A DNA stretch of 64,000 nt, taken from assembly GCF_900187565.1 (NCBI RefSeq), contig NZ_FYED01000003.1, positions 203,398 to 267,397 of the forward strand, in the 5' to 3' direction. Made by a program: the position numbers and the translations under genes. The notes under the pieces were generated by a model. That model was not told where the DNA came from and ran no database searches. It saw only the letters and a list, made by a program, of their open reading frames with translations. This DNA is from Pseudomonas sp. Irchel 3A7 (GTDB lineage Bacteria; Pseudomonadota; Gammaproteobacteria; Pseudomonadales; Pseudomonadaceae). Positions 19,750 to 28,577 of this stretch are shown piece after piece; position 1 is the stretch's first letter; every line of letters starts with the position of its first letter.

Positions 19750-20532
19750 ATGCAGCTCGAGTTTCATCAGGTCGACGCGTTCAGCGACCGACCGTTCAGT
19801 GGTAACCCGGCGATGGTCTATCGGCTGGATGCCTGGCTTGCCGATGAGTTGATGCAAAAAATCGCCGCCGAGCACAATCTGGCCGAAACGGCTTTTGTCG
19901 TGCGTGAAGGGCAGGGCTGGCACATTCGCTGGTTTACCCCGACCACCGAAGTGCCGTTGTGCGGTCACGCGACCCTGGCCAGCGCTTATGTTTTGTTTGA
20001 AATCTACAAGGAGCCCGTCGAGCGCCTGGATTTCACCTGCAAGTCCGGCCCGCTGAGCGTGAGTCGTGAGGGTGGGTGTCTGTGGCTGGATTTTCCAGCG
20101 ATCGTGCCATCGGAAGTGGGCGTGACCCTGGACGTCGAGCGCGCGTTAGGCGTGGAGGCCGTCGATGTGCTGGGTTCGAATGAGTTGTTTGTGGTACTCG
20201 AATCCGAACAGGCCGTGCTCGATTGTCAGCCGGACATGGTTGCCCTGGCGAAGCTACCTTGGCTGGGTGCCATCGTCACCGCCCGTGGCAGCAAACAGGA
20301 TTTCGTGTCGCGCTACTTTGCCCCGGCCATCGGCATCAATGAAGACCCGGTAACCGGATCGACCCATTGCAGTCTGATTCCGTATTGGGCCGAGCGCCTG
20401 GGCAAATCGAGCCTGACGGCTTACCAGTGCTCGACTCGCGGTGGAGAACTGTTCTGCCGACTGGAAGGGGATCGGGTGAAGATTGGCGGGAATGCGACGC
20501 TGGTGGCCAATGGAACCCTTTTTCCAGGTTAG
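19750..20532 (+). CDS. PhzF family isomerase/epimerase-like protein
   Basis: A 260-residue protein with the two-lobed PhzF/diaminopimelate-epimerase-like fold. Recognisable parts are VDAFSDRPFSGNPAMVYRL, the catalytic glutamate region HNLAETAFVV, RWFTPTTEVPLCGHATLA and INEDPVTGSTHCSLIPYW. True PhzF acts in phenazine synthesis, but no other phz genes are present, so this is one of the many paralogues of unknown substrate. GGGAG precedes the ATG. Confidence 0.87.
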   Translation: MQLEFHQVDAFSDRPFSGNPAMVYRLDAWLADELMQKIAAEHNLAETAFVVREGQGWHIRWFTPTTEVPLCGHATLASAYVLFEIYKEPVERLDFTCKSGPLSVSREGGCLWLDFPAIVPSEVGVTLDVERALGVEAVDVLGSNELFVVLESEQAVLDCQPDMVALAKLPWLGAIVTARGSKQDFVSRYFAPAIGINEDPVTGSTHCSLIPYWAERLGKSSLTAYQCSTRGGELFCRLEGDRVKIGGNATLVANGTLFPG

Positions 20533-20543
20533 AAACCGACCAG

Positions 20544-20632
20544 TGTGGGAGCGAGCCTGCTCGCGAAGGCGATGTGTCAGCCGGCGATGATTCGACTGAC
20601 AATCCGCTTTCGCGAGCAGGCTCGCTCCCACA
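20544..20632. repeat. REPIN, family 1 (copy 4)
   Basis: Opposed cores GTGGGAGCGAGCCTGCTCGCG with about 45 bases between them fill the gap between the converging PhzF-like and ABC ATPase genes. Confidence 0.93.
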
Positions 20633-20647
20633 TTGGGTCTGTGCTTA

Positions 20648-21757
20648 TCAGCTGGCGGTGCTGTAGCGCCGAACTCCGGATTCCACGACCGGGATCTGCG
20701 CGGCGATGCTGCTGGAGGCTTGAAACAACACCAGATGTTCCGCCGCGACACGAATGCCAACCTCAGCGCCGACCAAATGATCGACATGGCTCGGGAAAAT
20801 CGATTCCAGTTGTGCGCCGGTCGGCATCTGCAGGCGATACAACGTCGATGCACCCTGGAACGATTTGCCCACGATCCGCGCCCTCAAGCTGCTGTCTGGG
20901 GCATAAACGATATCATCGGGACGCAGCAGCACATCCACCGCGCCACCGACCGGCCAGGTGTAGGCACGGTTACCGCGCAATTCACCCAGTTCGGTCTGCA
21001 CCGACTCCGGGCTGCTCAGCTGGCCGCGGATGAAATAGCCCTGGCCGATGAAGCTGGCCACATACGGTGTCAGCGGTTCGTGGTACAGGTTGTACGGCGT
21101 ATCCCATTGTTCCAGCCGGCCTTCCTTGAACACGCCGACGTGATCGCTGACTGCGAAAGCTTCTTCCTGATCGTGGGTGACCAGAATCGCGCTGGTGCCT
21201 CGGGCCTTGAGAATGTCACGAACCTCGTGGCTGAGCTTGCGGCGCAATTCACCATCAAGGTTGGAGAACGGTTCGTCCAGCAGCAACAGTTGCGGTTCCG
21301 GCGCCAGGGCGCGGGCCAGGGCGACACGTTGTTGCTGACCACCGGAAAGCTCATGGGGAAAGCGTTTGCCGAGGTTCTTCAGGTTGACCAGTTCCAACAG
21401 CTCTTCGACGACGCGATCCTTTTGCGGATGCTTGCGAATGCCGAAGGCGATGTTGTCGGCCACGCTCAAATGCGGAAACAGTGCGTAGTCCTGGAACACC
21501 ATGCCGATGCGACGTTTCTCCGGTGCGAGGGTGAAACCGGCGCTGGAGATCGTCTCGCCCGCCAGTTGGATGTCACCTTCGTGCACCGGTTCGAAACCGG
21601 CAATGGCACGCAGGGTGGTGGTCTTGCCGCAGCCGGAAGAGCCCAGCAGGCAACCGATGTCGCCGGCGTTCAAATGCAGGTTGAGGTTTTGCACCACGCG
21701 CTGCTCTTGATAGCCGCAGGCGAGGTTGCGCAGGTTGAGCAGTAATGGCTGGCTCAT
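20648..21757 (-). CDS. ABC transporter ATP-binding protein (FbpC/PotA-like)
   Basis: ATPase subunit of an importer. Walker A is [10 protein letters not shown], the Q-loop [10 protein letters not shown], the signature LSGGQQQR, Walker [13 protein letters not shown], and the switch histidine VTHDQ. A C-terminal TOBE-like regulatory domain ([20 protein letters not shown]) places it with iron(III), spermidine or sugar importers, and FbpC looks closest. No permease or binding protein is adjacent. Its ATG overlaps the argF stop in ATGA, so it is translationally coupled to argF. Confidence 0.88.
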   Translation of the reverse strand: MSQPLLLNLRNLACGYQEQRVVQNLNLHLNAGDIGCLLGSSGCGKTTTLRAIAGFEPVHEGDIQLAGETISSAGFTLAPEKRRIGMVFQDYALFPHLSVADNIAFGIRKHPQKDRVVEELLELVNLKNLGKRFPHELSGGQQQRVALARALAPEPQLLLLDEPFSNLDGELRRKLSHEVRDILKARGTSAILVTHDQEEAFAVSDHVGVFKEGRLEQWDTPYNLYHEPLTPYVASFIGQGYFIRGQLSSPESVQTELGELRGNRAYTWPVGGAVDVLLRPDDIVYAPDSSLRARIVGKSFQGASTLYRLQMPTGAQLESIFPSHVDHLVGAEVGIRVAAEHLVLFQASSSIAAQIPVVESGVRRYSTAS

Positions 21758-22677
21758 GCGTGGTGGTACGCCGGCTCGACGAGAAACTCGAGCAGGGCCT
21801 TTTGTGCGTGAAGACGGTTTTCAGCTTGATCCCAGGCCACCGAACGCGGGTCGTCGAGCAGGTCGACGCTGATCTCTTCACCACGATGGGCCGGCAGGCA
21901 ATGCATGAACAACATGTCGCTGGCGGCCAGGTCGAGCAGGGCGCGGTTGACCTGATACGGGGCGAACAGCTGCAGGCGCTTGGCGGTTTCTTCTTCCTGG
22001 CCCATGGAGGTCCAGACGTCGGTGCTCACCAGATGGGCGCCGCGCACGGCGTCTTTCGGATCGCGAACGATGGTCACTCGATCGCCGGCCAGGGCCACGA
22101 ATTTCGGGTTCGGCTCGTAGCCTTCCGGGCAGGCGATGCGCAACTGGAAGTCGAACTGGATCGCCGCTTCTATATAGCTGTTGCACATGTTGTTGCCATC
22201 GCCGATCCAGGCCACGGTCTTGCCCTGGATGGAGCCGCGGTGTTCGAGGAACGTTTGCATATCGGCCAGCAACTGGCACGGGTGCAGATCATCGGACAGA
22301 CCGTTGATCAGCGGGACGCGCGAATTGGCGGCGAATTCGGTCAGGGTGCTGTGGGAAAAGGTACGGATCATCACCGCATCAAGCATGCTCGACATGACGA
22401 TGGCGGCATCGCTGATCGGCTCGCCCCGGCCCAGTTGGGTGTCGCGCGGCGACAGGAAGATCGCCTGGCCACCGAGCTGGATCATGCCGGCTTCGAACGA
22501 AATGCGGGTGCGGGTCGAGGATTTTTCGAAAATCATCCCGAGCACGCGGTTTTTCAGGGGCTCGAACAGTACACCGCGGTTACGCAGGTCTTTGAGCTCA
22601 ACGCCTCGACGGATCACGCTGACCAGCTCTTCGGGCGTGCAATCCATCAGGGAGAGAAAGTGCCTTGCGCTCATCAT
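21754..22677 (-). CDS. argF: Anabolic ornithine carbamoyltransferase
   Basis: Joins ornithine and carbamoyl phosphate to give citrulline in arginine synthesis. The carbamoyl-phosphate loop [11 protein letters not shown], the ornithine-side motif [11 protein letters not shown], and the C-terminal [12 protein letters not shown] are all present. The length, 307 residues, fits the anabolic form rather than the longer catabolic ArcB. Two ArgR half-sites lie about 100 bases upstream. It overlaps the downstream ABC ATPase gene by four bases. Confidence 0.96.
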   Translation of the reverse strand: MMSARHFLSLMDCTPEELVSVIRRGVELKDLRNRGVLFEPLKNRVLGMIFEKSSTRTRISFEAGMIQLGGQAIFLSPRDTQLGRGEPISDAAIVMSSMLDAVMIRTFSHSTLTEFAANSRVPLINGLSDDLHPCQLLADMQTFLEHRGSIQGKTVAWIGDGNNMCNSYIEAAIQFDFQLRIACPEGYEPNPKFVALAGDRVTIVRDPKDAVRGAHLVSTDVWTSMGQEEETAKRLQLFAPYQVNRALLDLAASDMLFMHCLPAHRGEEISVDLLDDPRSVAWDQAENRLHAQKALLEFLVEPAYHHA

Positions 22678-22779
22678 TGACTACCTTTTTGCTACAAACC
22701 GCAGATGCTCAAAGCCTTGTTTAACGGAACAACGGGCGAGACCTGCGGCGTAAGCCGCACGGGGCGACGAAATAGGGGA

Positions 22780-22821
22780 AGGCGCGATCTTATAATTAAA
22801 TGTCGCGTCTTACCAATAGGG
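22780..22821. promoter_or_regulatory. ArgR operator upstream of argF, two tandem half-sites
   Basis: AGGCGC-N8-AA-N5 is followed immediately by TGTCGC-N8-AA-N5, matching the TGTCGC-N8-AA-N5 half-site of Pseudomonas ArgR with its 21-bp period. It ends about 145 bases upstream of the argF ATG. The rest of the 451-base gap (22678-23128) shows no gene that I trust. Confidence 0.8.
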
Positions 22822-23128
22822 CTACGGTTTTTAGGGGATTTCAGAGGGGCTACGGGATAACCGCAGTAGCGCTTATGAAGCCTGTTTTCGGACGGCAGCC
22901 AAGCATTTGTACACCGCGCCTGCGCAGCTTGGCAATCGAACGGGGCGGTGGCGGCGCGCTGGCGGTCGGTTTTTGACCTGTTGTCCGCTGCTGATCCCCC
23001 GGGCTCATCCGCTGGCCTGATGGCCGTCAATTCACAAGACGAACGTCGCTGGCGCGGCAGCGGTGCAAGCGCCATAGTTTTGTTCCCGCGGCCGAAATCG
23101 CCCGCCCAGAACAAGACAGAGACTGGCC

Positions 23129-25237
23129 ATGACCAAGACTCTCCATCACCGTGCCTGCCACCTGTGTGAAGCCATCTGCGGCCTGACCATCGAAACCACC
23201 GAGGTCGAGGCCGGCAATGTGCAGATCACTTCGATCAAGGGCGATCCCCAGGATACGTTCAGTCGCGGGCACATTTGCCCCAAGGCTGTCGCCCTGCAAG
23301 ATATTCAGAACGATCCGGATCGCCTGCATCAACCGATGCGGCGGGTGGGCAGCGAATGGCAGCCCATCGAGTGGGAAGATGCTTTCAATCTTGTGGCCGA
23401 ACGCCTGTCTGCGATTCAGGCGCGTCATGGGCAAAACGCGGTGGCGGTTTATCAAGGCAACCCCAGCGTGCACAACTATGGGCTGATGACCCACAGCAAT
23501 TACTTTCTTGGCCTGCTGAAAACCCGCAATCGTTTTTCCGCAACGTCGGTCGACCAATTGCCCCATCACTTGACCAGTCATTTGATGTACGGCCACGGTT
23601 TGTTGCTGCCGATCCCGGACATCGATCACACCGACTTCATGCTGATTCTCGGTGGCAACCCGCTCGCGTCCAACGGCAGCATCATGACCGTGCCGGATGT
23701 GGAAAAACGCTTGAAAGCGATTCAGACCCGGGGCGGTAAAGTCGTGGTCGTCGACCCGCGTCGCAGCGAAACGGCGGCCATTGCCGACCAGCATCTGTTT
23801 GTGCGCCCGGGTGGTGATGCGGCGTTGTTGTTTGGCCTGCTCAATACCTTGTTTGCCGAAGGCCTGACCTGCGACAGTCATTTGCCGGTGGACGGTCTGG
23901 ATGAAGTGCGCAGGGCAATCGCCCATTTCACTGCCGAGGCCATGAGTCCGTTGTGCGCGGTGCCGGCCGAACAGATCCGCCAATTGGCGCGGGATTTCGC
24001 CGCAGCGCCGAGCGCGGTTTGCTATGGCCGCATGGGTGTCTCGACCCAGGCATTCGGCACGCTGTGTCATTGGTTGGTGCAGTTGATCAACCTGGTCACC
24101 GGCAACCTCGATCGTGTGGGGGGGGCCTTGTGCACTGAGCCGGCGGTGGATCTGGTGGCCTCCACGTCGGGTGGGCATTTCAATCTGTGGCAGAGCCGGG
24201 TGTCCGGGCTTCCGGAGTACGCTGGCGAACTGCCGGTGTCGGCGCTGGCCGAAGAGATGCTGACCGAAGGGGAAGGGCAGGTTCGGGCGCTGATCACCGT
24301 GGCGGGCAACCCGGTGTTGTCCACGCCGAACGGCCGTCAGCTGGAACAGGCGCTGGACGGGCTTGAGTTCATGGTCAGTGTCGACTTGTACATCAACGAA
24401 ACCACGCGTTACGCCGACCTGATCCTGCCGTCCACCTCGGCGCTGGAAAACGATCATTACGACACGACATTCAATATGTTCGCGGTACGCAACGTCAGTC
24501 GTTTCAACCGGGCTATTCTGCCCAAGCCCCAGGGGGCGTTGCACGACTGGGAGATATTCGTCGGGCTGGCGAAGGCATTCGCCACGAAAACCGGCAAGGA
24601 CTTGAAGCCGACCATCCCCCCGGCCCAAATGATCGATCGTGGCTTGCGCATGGGCCTGTATGGCGATGTGTCGGAGCATCAGCTGTCGTTGACGACCCTG
24701 TTCGACCATCCCCATGGTGTCGATCTGGGGCCGCTCAAGCCCAACCTGGCTCCGCGCCTGAAAACCGCCAATCAGCATGTCCAGGCCGCCCCGGTCGAGA
24801 TCCTCGCCGACCTGGCCCGTTTCGCAGCATTGCAGGCACCAGCCGCCGATGAGTTGTTGATGATCGGTCGCCGACATGTGCGCAGCAACAATTCGTGGAT
24901 GCACAACTATCACCGTCTGGTGAAGGGCAAGCCGCGCCATCAGTTGTTGATGCACCCGGATGACCTGGCCAGTCGCGGACTGAGCGACGGTCAGCGAGTG
25001 CGGGTGAGTTCGCGGGTCGGGGTGATTGAAGTGGAAGTGCTGGGCAGTCTGGATATGATGAAAGGAGTGGTGAGCCTTCCGCACGGTTGGGGCCATGCGC
25101 GACCGGGCGTGCAAATGACCATTGCCAGCGGCCAGCCGGGCTCCAGTGCCAATGACCTGACAGACGAATGTCAGCTCGATGAGTTGTCGGGGAATGCGGC
25201 GTTGAATGGCGTTCCGGTGACCGTGGCGGCGGCTTGA
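23129..25237 (+). CDS. Molybdopterin-dependent oxidoreductase (formate dehydrogenase-like)
   Basis: A 702-residue protein of the DMSO-reductase superfamily. The N-terminal 4Fe-4S binding cysteines are in CHLCEAICGLTIE and RGHICPKAVAL. The molybdopterin domain contains LILGGNPLASNGSIM and VVVDPRRSETAAIADQH, and the C-terminal dinucleotide-binding domain contains LLMIGRRHVRSNNSWMHN. It has no twin-arginine signal, so it should be cytoplasmic. No FeS or cytochrome partner genes are adjacent. The substrate is unknown; the family includes formate dehydrogenases and nitrate reductases. Confidence 0.88.
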   Translation: MTKTLHHRACHLCEAICGLTIETTEVEAGNVQITSIKGDPQDTFSRGHICPKAVALQDIQNDPDRLHQPMRRVGSEWQPIEWEDAFNLVAERLSAIQARHGQNAVAVYQGNPSVHNYGLMTHSNYFLGLLKTRNRFSATSVDQLPHHLTSHLMYGHGLLLPIPDIDHTDFMLILGGNPLASNGSIMTVPDVEKRLKAIQTRGGKVVVVDPRRSETAAIADQHLFVRPGGDAALLFGLLNTLFAEGLTCDSHLPVDGLDEVRRAIAHFTAEAMSPLCAVPAEQIRQLARDFAAAPSAVCYGRMGVSTQAFGTLCHWLVQLINLVTGNLDRVGGALCTEPAVDLVASTSGGHFNLWQSRVSGLPEYAGELPVSALAEEMLTEGEGQVRALITVAGNPVLSTPNGRQLEQALDGLEFMVSVDLYINETTRYADLILPSTSALENDHYDTTFNMFAVRNVSRFNRAILPKPQGALHDWEIFVGLAKAFATKTGKDLKPTIPPAQMIDRGLRMGLYGDVSEHQLSLTTLFDHPHGVDLGPLKPNLAPRLKTANQHVQAAPVEILADLARFAALQAPAADELLMIGRRHVRSNNSWMHNYHRLVKGKPRHQLLMHPDDLASRGLSDGQRVRVSSRVGVIEVEVLGSLDMMKGVVSLPHGWGHARPGVQMTIASGQPGSSANDLTDECQLDELSGNAALNGVPVTVAAA

Positions 25238-25334
25238 TCGTATCTGACGGAGAGACCGAGCATGGCCCTCGGCTTTCCGTTACAATGCGCCACCGTGCCG
25301 ACCCATGAGTCGGAAAGTTCAGCCGAGGTGCTCC

Positions 25335-25676
25335 ATGGATATCATCGAAACGATTAAAGAGCAGATTGCCAACAACACCATTCTGCTTTACATGAAAGGC
25401 TCTCCGAATGCCCCGCAGTGCGGCTTCTCCGCGAAAGCCGCGCAGGCTGTGATGGCTTGTGGTGAGAAGTTTGCGTACGTGGACATCCTGCAGAACCCGG
25501 AAATCCGCGCCAACCTGCCAAAATACGCCAACTGGCCAACCTTCCCGCAACTGTGGGTCGCTGGTGAGCTGGTCGGCGGTAGCGACATCATGACCGAAAT
25601 GTCCGCTGATGGTTCGTTGCAGGCGCTGATCAAAGACGCTGCCGCTAAAGCTGCAGCTGCAAAAACCGAAGCCTGA
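25335..25676 (+). CDS. grxD: Monothiol glutaredoxin GrxD
   Basis: Binds and delivers 2Fe-2S clusters with glutathione. The monothiol active site CGFS starts at Cys29 (SPNAPQCGFSAKAAQ). WPTFPQLWVAGELVGGSDI carries the cis-proline and glutathione-binding loop. The product has 113 residues from the ATG at 25335. It stands upstream of the convergent bacterioferritin gene, an arrangement also seen in P. aeruginosa, consistent with roles in iron handling. Confidence 0.95.
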   Translation: MDIIETIKEQIANNTILLYMKGSPNAPQCGFSAKAAQAVMACGEKFAYVDILQNPEIRANLPKYANWPTFPQLWVAGELVGGSDIMTEMSADGSLQALIKDAAAKAAAAKTEA

Positions 25677-25684
25677 TCTGCTTA

Positions 25685-25774
25685 TGTGGGAGCGAGCCTG
25701 CTCGCGAATGCGGTCTGCCAGTACCTGTGAAGTTGACTGACACGACGCCTTCGCGAGCAGGCTCGCTCCCACAG
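25685..25774. repeat. REPIN, family 1 (copy 5)
   Basis: Opposed GTGGGAGCGAGCCTGCTCGCG cores lie between grxD and the terminator shared with the bacterioferritin gene. Confidence 0.93.
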
Positions 25775-25803
25775 GGATTTCGGCCAGTGCTGAAATCCGG
25801 GCA

Positions 25804-25846
25804 ATAAAAAGCCCCGCCTCTTAAAAGAGAGCGGGGCTTTTTTATT
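25804..25846. terminator. Bidirectional terminator between grxD and bfr
   Basis: AAAAAGCCCCGC and GCGGGGCTTTTTT pair around a short loop. A and T tracts on the two sides let it work in both directions. Confidence 0.92.
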
Positions 25847-25855
25847 GCGTAGAAA

Positions 25856-26332
25856 TTATTCGTCTTCACCCATCTGCGATTGCAGATAGTTCTCGATACC
25901 GATCTTGTCGATCAGGCCGAGTTGAGTTTCCAGCCAGTCGATATGTTCTTCTTCAGACTCAAGGATATCTTCAAGCAGTTCACGGCTACCGTAGTCGCCA
26001 ACCGTTTCGCAATGTGCGATGGCTACTTTCAGATCACCAAGGCCTGTGCGTTCGAGTTTCAGATCGCACTCGATCATTTCCTTGGTGTGTTCACCGATGA
26101 GCAGCTTACCCAGGTCCTGGACGTTTGGTATGCCCTCGAGGAACAGGATGCGCTTGATCAGCTTGTCCGCGTGCTTCATCTCGTCGATGGATTCGTGGTA
26201 CTCGTGTTTGCCGAGCTTGTTCAGGCCCCAATCTTCATACATGCGCGCATGCAGAAAATACTGATTGATTGCGACCAGCTCATTGGCAAGGATCTTGTTG
26301 AGATGCTGGATGACTGTAACGTCGCCTTTCAT
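25856..26332 (-). CDS. bfr: Bacterioferritin (BfrB type)
   Basis: Iron-storage cage protein with haem between subunit pairs. The haem ligand Met52 is present, as are the ferroxidase residues Glu18, Glu51 and His54, and the second pair in EEEHIDWLE. The 158-residue length is normal. The presence of Met52 and of a neighbouring bfd gene argue for the BfrB-type protein whose iron release depends on Bfd. It ends just after a bidirectional terminator. Confidence 0.96.
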   Translation of the reverse strand: MKGDVTVIQHLNKILANELVAINQYFLHARMYEDWGLNKLGKHEYHESIDEMKHADKLIKRILFLEGIPNVQDLGKLLIGEHTKEMIECDLKLERTGLGDLKVAIAHCETVGDYGSRELLEDILESEEEHIDWLETQLGLIDKIGIENYLQSQMGEDE

Positions 26333-26490
26333 GATGGGGTCCTGCCCTGTATTAGCTGTCTATAAAGCAGAGTTTGAGCCGCACAACTAAGAGTGTCAAA
26401 CCTAAGTTATTGAAACTTAAATGAAAATTAATCGGAATAAGAATGTTTGTGTTCCGCGTCTAGAGCCTAAGCAATTGATTTTCAGGCATA

Positions 26491-26516
26491 AAAAAACCGG
26501 ACATCAGTCCGGTTCT
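26491..26516 (-). terminator. Intrinsic terminator after bfd
   Basis: Read on the minus strand, ACCGGA and TCCGGT enclose a six-base loop and are followed by a run of seven T. It separates bfd from bfr, so the two need separate promoters. Confidence 0.85.
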
Positions 26517-26530
26517 TTGAAATTCGGTAT

Positions 26531-26749
26531 TCAGGCAGCTGTAAATTCTGCAGGAAAAGGAATCGCGGCCTGGGCCGTCTGCAATTTTGTCAGGGTCTCG
26601 CGGACCACTTCCTTGGCGAGGCAGGCACATTTACCGCACTGACTGGCAACGCCGGTGGCCTGGCGGACTTCCTTGTAGCTGCAGCATCCTTCATAGATCG
26701 CATCGCGGATTTGGCCGTCGGTGACGCCAGTGCAGAGGCAAACATACAT
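26531..26749 (-). CDS. bfd: Bacterioferritin-associated ferredoxin Bfd
   Basis: Small 2Fe-2S protein that reduces ferric iron in bacterioferritin and releases it. The 72-residue product has the ligand cysteines Cys4, Cys6, Cys38 and Cys41 (MYVCLCTG and SQCGKCAC). I place the start at 26749, which gives the family N-terminus; upstream starts would read through the promoter. A Fur-like box lies 50-68 bases upstream, consistent with induction in low iron. Confidence 0.95.
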   Translation of the reverse strand: MYVCLCTGVTDGQIRDAIYEGCCSYKEVRQATGVASQCGKCACLAKEVVRETLTKLQTAQAAIPFPAEFTAA

Positions 26750-26798
26750 AAGTGAAAACCGTCGCTCGTTTATGTCTCGAATGCGATGGATCTTAATG

Positions 26799-26817
26799 TT
26801 AACGAGAATGATTGTCA
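26799..26817 (-). promoter_or_regulatory. Fur-box-like sequence upstream of bfd
   Basis: On the minus strand TGACAATCATTCTCGTTAA resembles the Fur consensus core with AATCATT and spaced A/T triplets. Low-iron induction of bfd is established in Pseudomonas. The remainder of the 303-base gap to the peroxiredoxin gene shows no gene. Confidence 0.65.
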
Positions 26818-27052
26818 AAGTGCATTGGGAAGGCTTTTCCAAGGGCTGACGAACGGTGTTTTTCGATGGGCCGAGAAACGGAACACGCTCCGGCATTTTT
26901 TAACCCGTGGGAAAAACCGTTGAGGACAGGCCAAACACGCAGTGTATGATGGCCGGTCTTTGCGAAACGGGTTCGTGTCACAGGGCTGTCGCCTGAGGGT
27001 GGCAGGCTGGCGCAAACCTTGTTTTTCACGTTTCTACACCAGGAGATATCCA

Positions 27053-27655
27053 ATGAGCGTACTCGTAGGCAAACAAGCCCCTGACTTCACCGTACCGGCC
27101 GTACTCGGCAATGGCGAAATCGTAGACAGCTTCACCCTGTCCTCTGCCATCAAAGGCAAATACGGCCTGGTGTTCTTCTACCCACTGGACTTCACCTTCG
27201 TTTGCCCGTCGGAGCTGATCGCTCTGGATAACCGCATGTCTGAGTTCAAGGCACGCAACGTTGAAGTGATCGCCGTGTCCATCGACTCGCATTTCACCCA
27301 CAACGCGTGGCGCAACACCCCGGTCAACAATGGCGGTATCGGCGAAGTCCGTTACACCATGGCTGCCGACATCAAGCAGGACATCATGAAAGCCTACGAC
27401 GTTCAGTCCGCTGATGGCGTGGCTTTCCGTGGCGCGTTCCTGATCGACGACAAAGGCGTTGTCCGTTCGCAGATCATCAACGACCTGCCGCTGGGCCGTA
27501 ACATGGAAGAGTTGCTGCGTCTGGTCGACGCTCTGCAATTCCACGAAGAGCACGGCGAAGTCTGCCCTGCGAACTGGAAAAAAGGCGACAAGGGCATGAA
27601 CGCTTCGCCAGAAGGCGTCGCGGCTTACCTGACCGAGCACGCTGCTGCGCTGTAA
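27053..27655 (+). CDS. Typical 2-Cys peroxiredoxin (AhpC/Prx1 type)
   Basis: Thiol peroxidase reducing hydrogen peroxide and organic peroxides. The peroxidatic Cys51 is in DFTFVCPSEL and the resolving cysteine is in HGEVCPANW. The C-terminal YLTEHAAAL lacks the eukaryotic YF extension. The ATG at 27053 has AGGAGA upstream and gives 200 residues. It is divergent from bfd, a placement that groups iron release with peroxide defence. Confidence 0.95.
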   Translation: MSVLVGKQAPDFTVPAVLGNGEIVDSFTLSSAIKGKYGLVFFYPLDFTFVCPSELIALDNRMSEFKARNVEVIAVSIDSHFTHNAWRNTPVNNGGIGEVRYTMAADIKQDIMKAYDVQSADGVAFRGAFLIDDKGVVRSQIINDLPLGRNMEELLRLVDALQFHEEHGEVCPANWKKGDKGMNASPEGVAAYLTEHAAAL

Positions 27656-27687
27656 GGCACACGCTCCTGCTACAAAAAGCAGGTACA

Positions 27688-27717
27688 AAAAAACCGGCCC
27701 TTGAGGCCGGTTTTTTT
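27688..27717 (+). terminator. Intrinsic terminator after the peroxiredoxin gene
   Basis: AAACCGGCC and GGCCGGTTT form a nine-base-pair stem followed by a T run. Confidence 0.92.
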
Positions 27718-27761
27718 ATTCACGATGAAACCAATACTGCTCACTGGAGCGCGACGCTGAA

Positions 27762-27868
27762 CCTGTGGCGAGGGAGCTTGCTCCCGTTGGACTGCGCAAC
27801 AGTTCCCTGCTTTTCAGGGATAGGGGGCAGCTTCGCCGCCCAGTGGGAGCAAGCTCCCTCGCCACAGG
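27762..27868. repeat. Palindromic repeat, family 2 (copy 1)
   Basis: The outer arms CTGTGGCGAGGGAGCTTGCT and GCAAGCTCCCTCGCCACAG face each other. The interior contains GGGGCAGCTTCGCCGCCC, which recurs in inverted orientation in the copy at 41122. Confidence 0.88.
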
Positions 27869-27899
27869 TTTGCGTTTGTCTCAAGTGAACTGCGACGGA

Positions 27900-28577
27900 T
27901 CAATCGTCGAAGTCTTCCCAACCGCCCATTTGTTTCCAGCGATTGACGATGCCGCAGAACAGCTCGGCGGTCTTCTCCGTGTCATAGCGAGCCGAGTGGG
28001 CCTCGCGACCGTCGAAGTCGATGTCGGCTGCCTGACAGGCTTTGGCCAGCACCGTTTGACCATAAGCCAGGCCGGCGAGGGTGGCCGTGTCGAAACTGGA
28101 GAACGGGTGAAACGGGTTGCGCTTCATGTCCAGGCGCGCGACGGCGGCGTTGAGGAAGCCCAGGTCGAAGCTGCTGTTGTGACCGACCAGAATCGCCCGC
28201 TTGCAACCGTTGGCTTTGAGCGCCTTGCGTACACCGCGGAAGATATCGTTCAACGCCGACTCTTCACTCACGGCCATGCGCAGCGGGTGATCGAGCTTGA
28301 TCCCGGTGAACTCCAGCGCTGCCGCTTCGACGTTCGCGCCTTCGAAAGGCTCGACCCGGAAGAAGTAGGTGTGATCAGGGTAGACAAAGCCCTTTTCATC
28401 CATGGCGATAGTAGTCGCGGCGATTTCCAGCAGGGCGTCGGTGGCCGAGTTGAAGCCACCGGTTTCTACGTCGACGACAACCGGCAGGTAACCACGGAAC
28501 CGGGCAGCCATTGGATGACGAGGACCGCCTCCGCCGCCTTGACCTTCCTGTTCGTCGTCGAAATGGTCTTCACTCAC
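27900..28577 (-). CDS. rnt: Ribonuclease T
   Basis: DEDD 3'-5' exoribonuclease that trims tRNA and other stable RNA 3' ends. The three exonuclease motifs are [22 protein letters not shown] and [14 protein letters not shown]. The start is GTG at 28577, overlapping the pyrC stop in GTGA; it gives 225 residues. A glycine-rich N-terminal stretch ([12 protein letters not shown]) precedes the nuclease domain. It is translationally coupled to pyrC. Confidence 0.95.
   Translation of the reverse strand: MSEDHFDDEQEGQGGGGGPRHPMAARFRGYLPVVVDVETGGFNSATDALLEIAATTIAMDEKGFVYPDHTYFFRVEPFEGANVEAAALEFTGIKLDHPLRMAVSEESALNDIFRGVRKALKANGCKRAILVGHNSSFDLGFLNAAVARLDMKRNPFHPFSSFDTATLAGLAYGQTVLAKACQAADIDFDGREAHSARYDTEKTAELFCGIVNRWKQMGGWEDFDD

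Noticed and set aside
19750..20532. PhzF-like gene considered as part of a phenazine cluster
   Set aside because: No other phenazine genes are nearby; the family is widespread with unknown substrates.
22692..23114. Minus-strand open frame upstream of argF
   Set aside because: It crosses the ArgR operator and has no domain or ribosome site.
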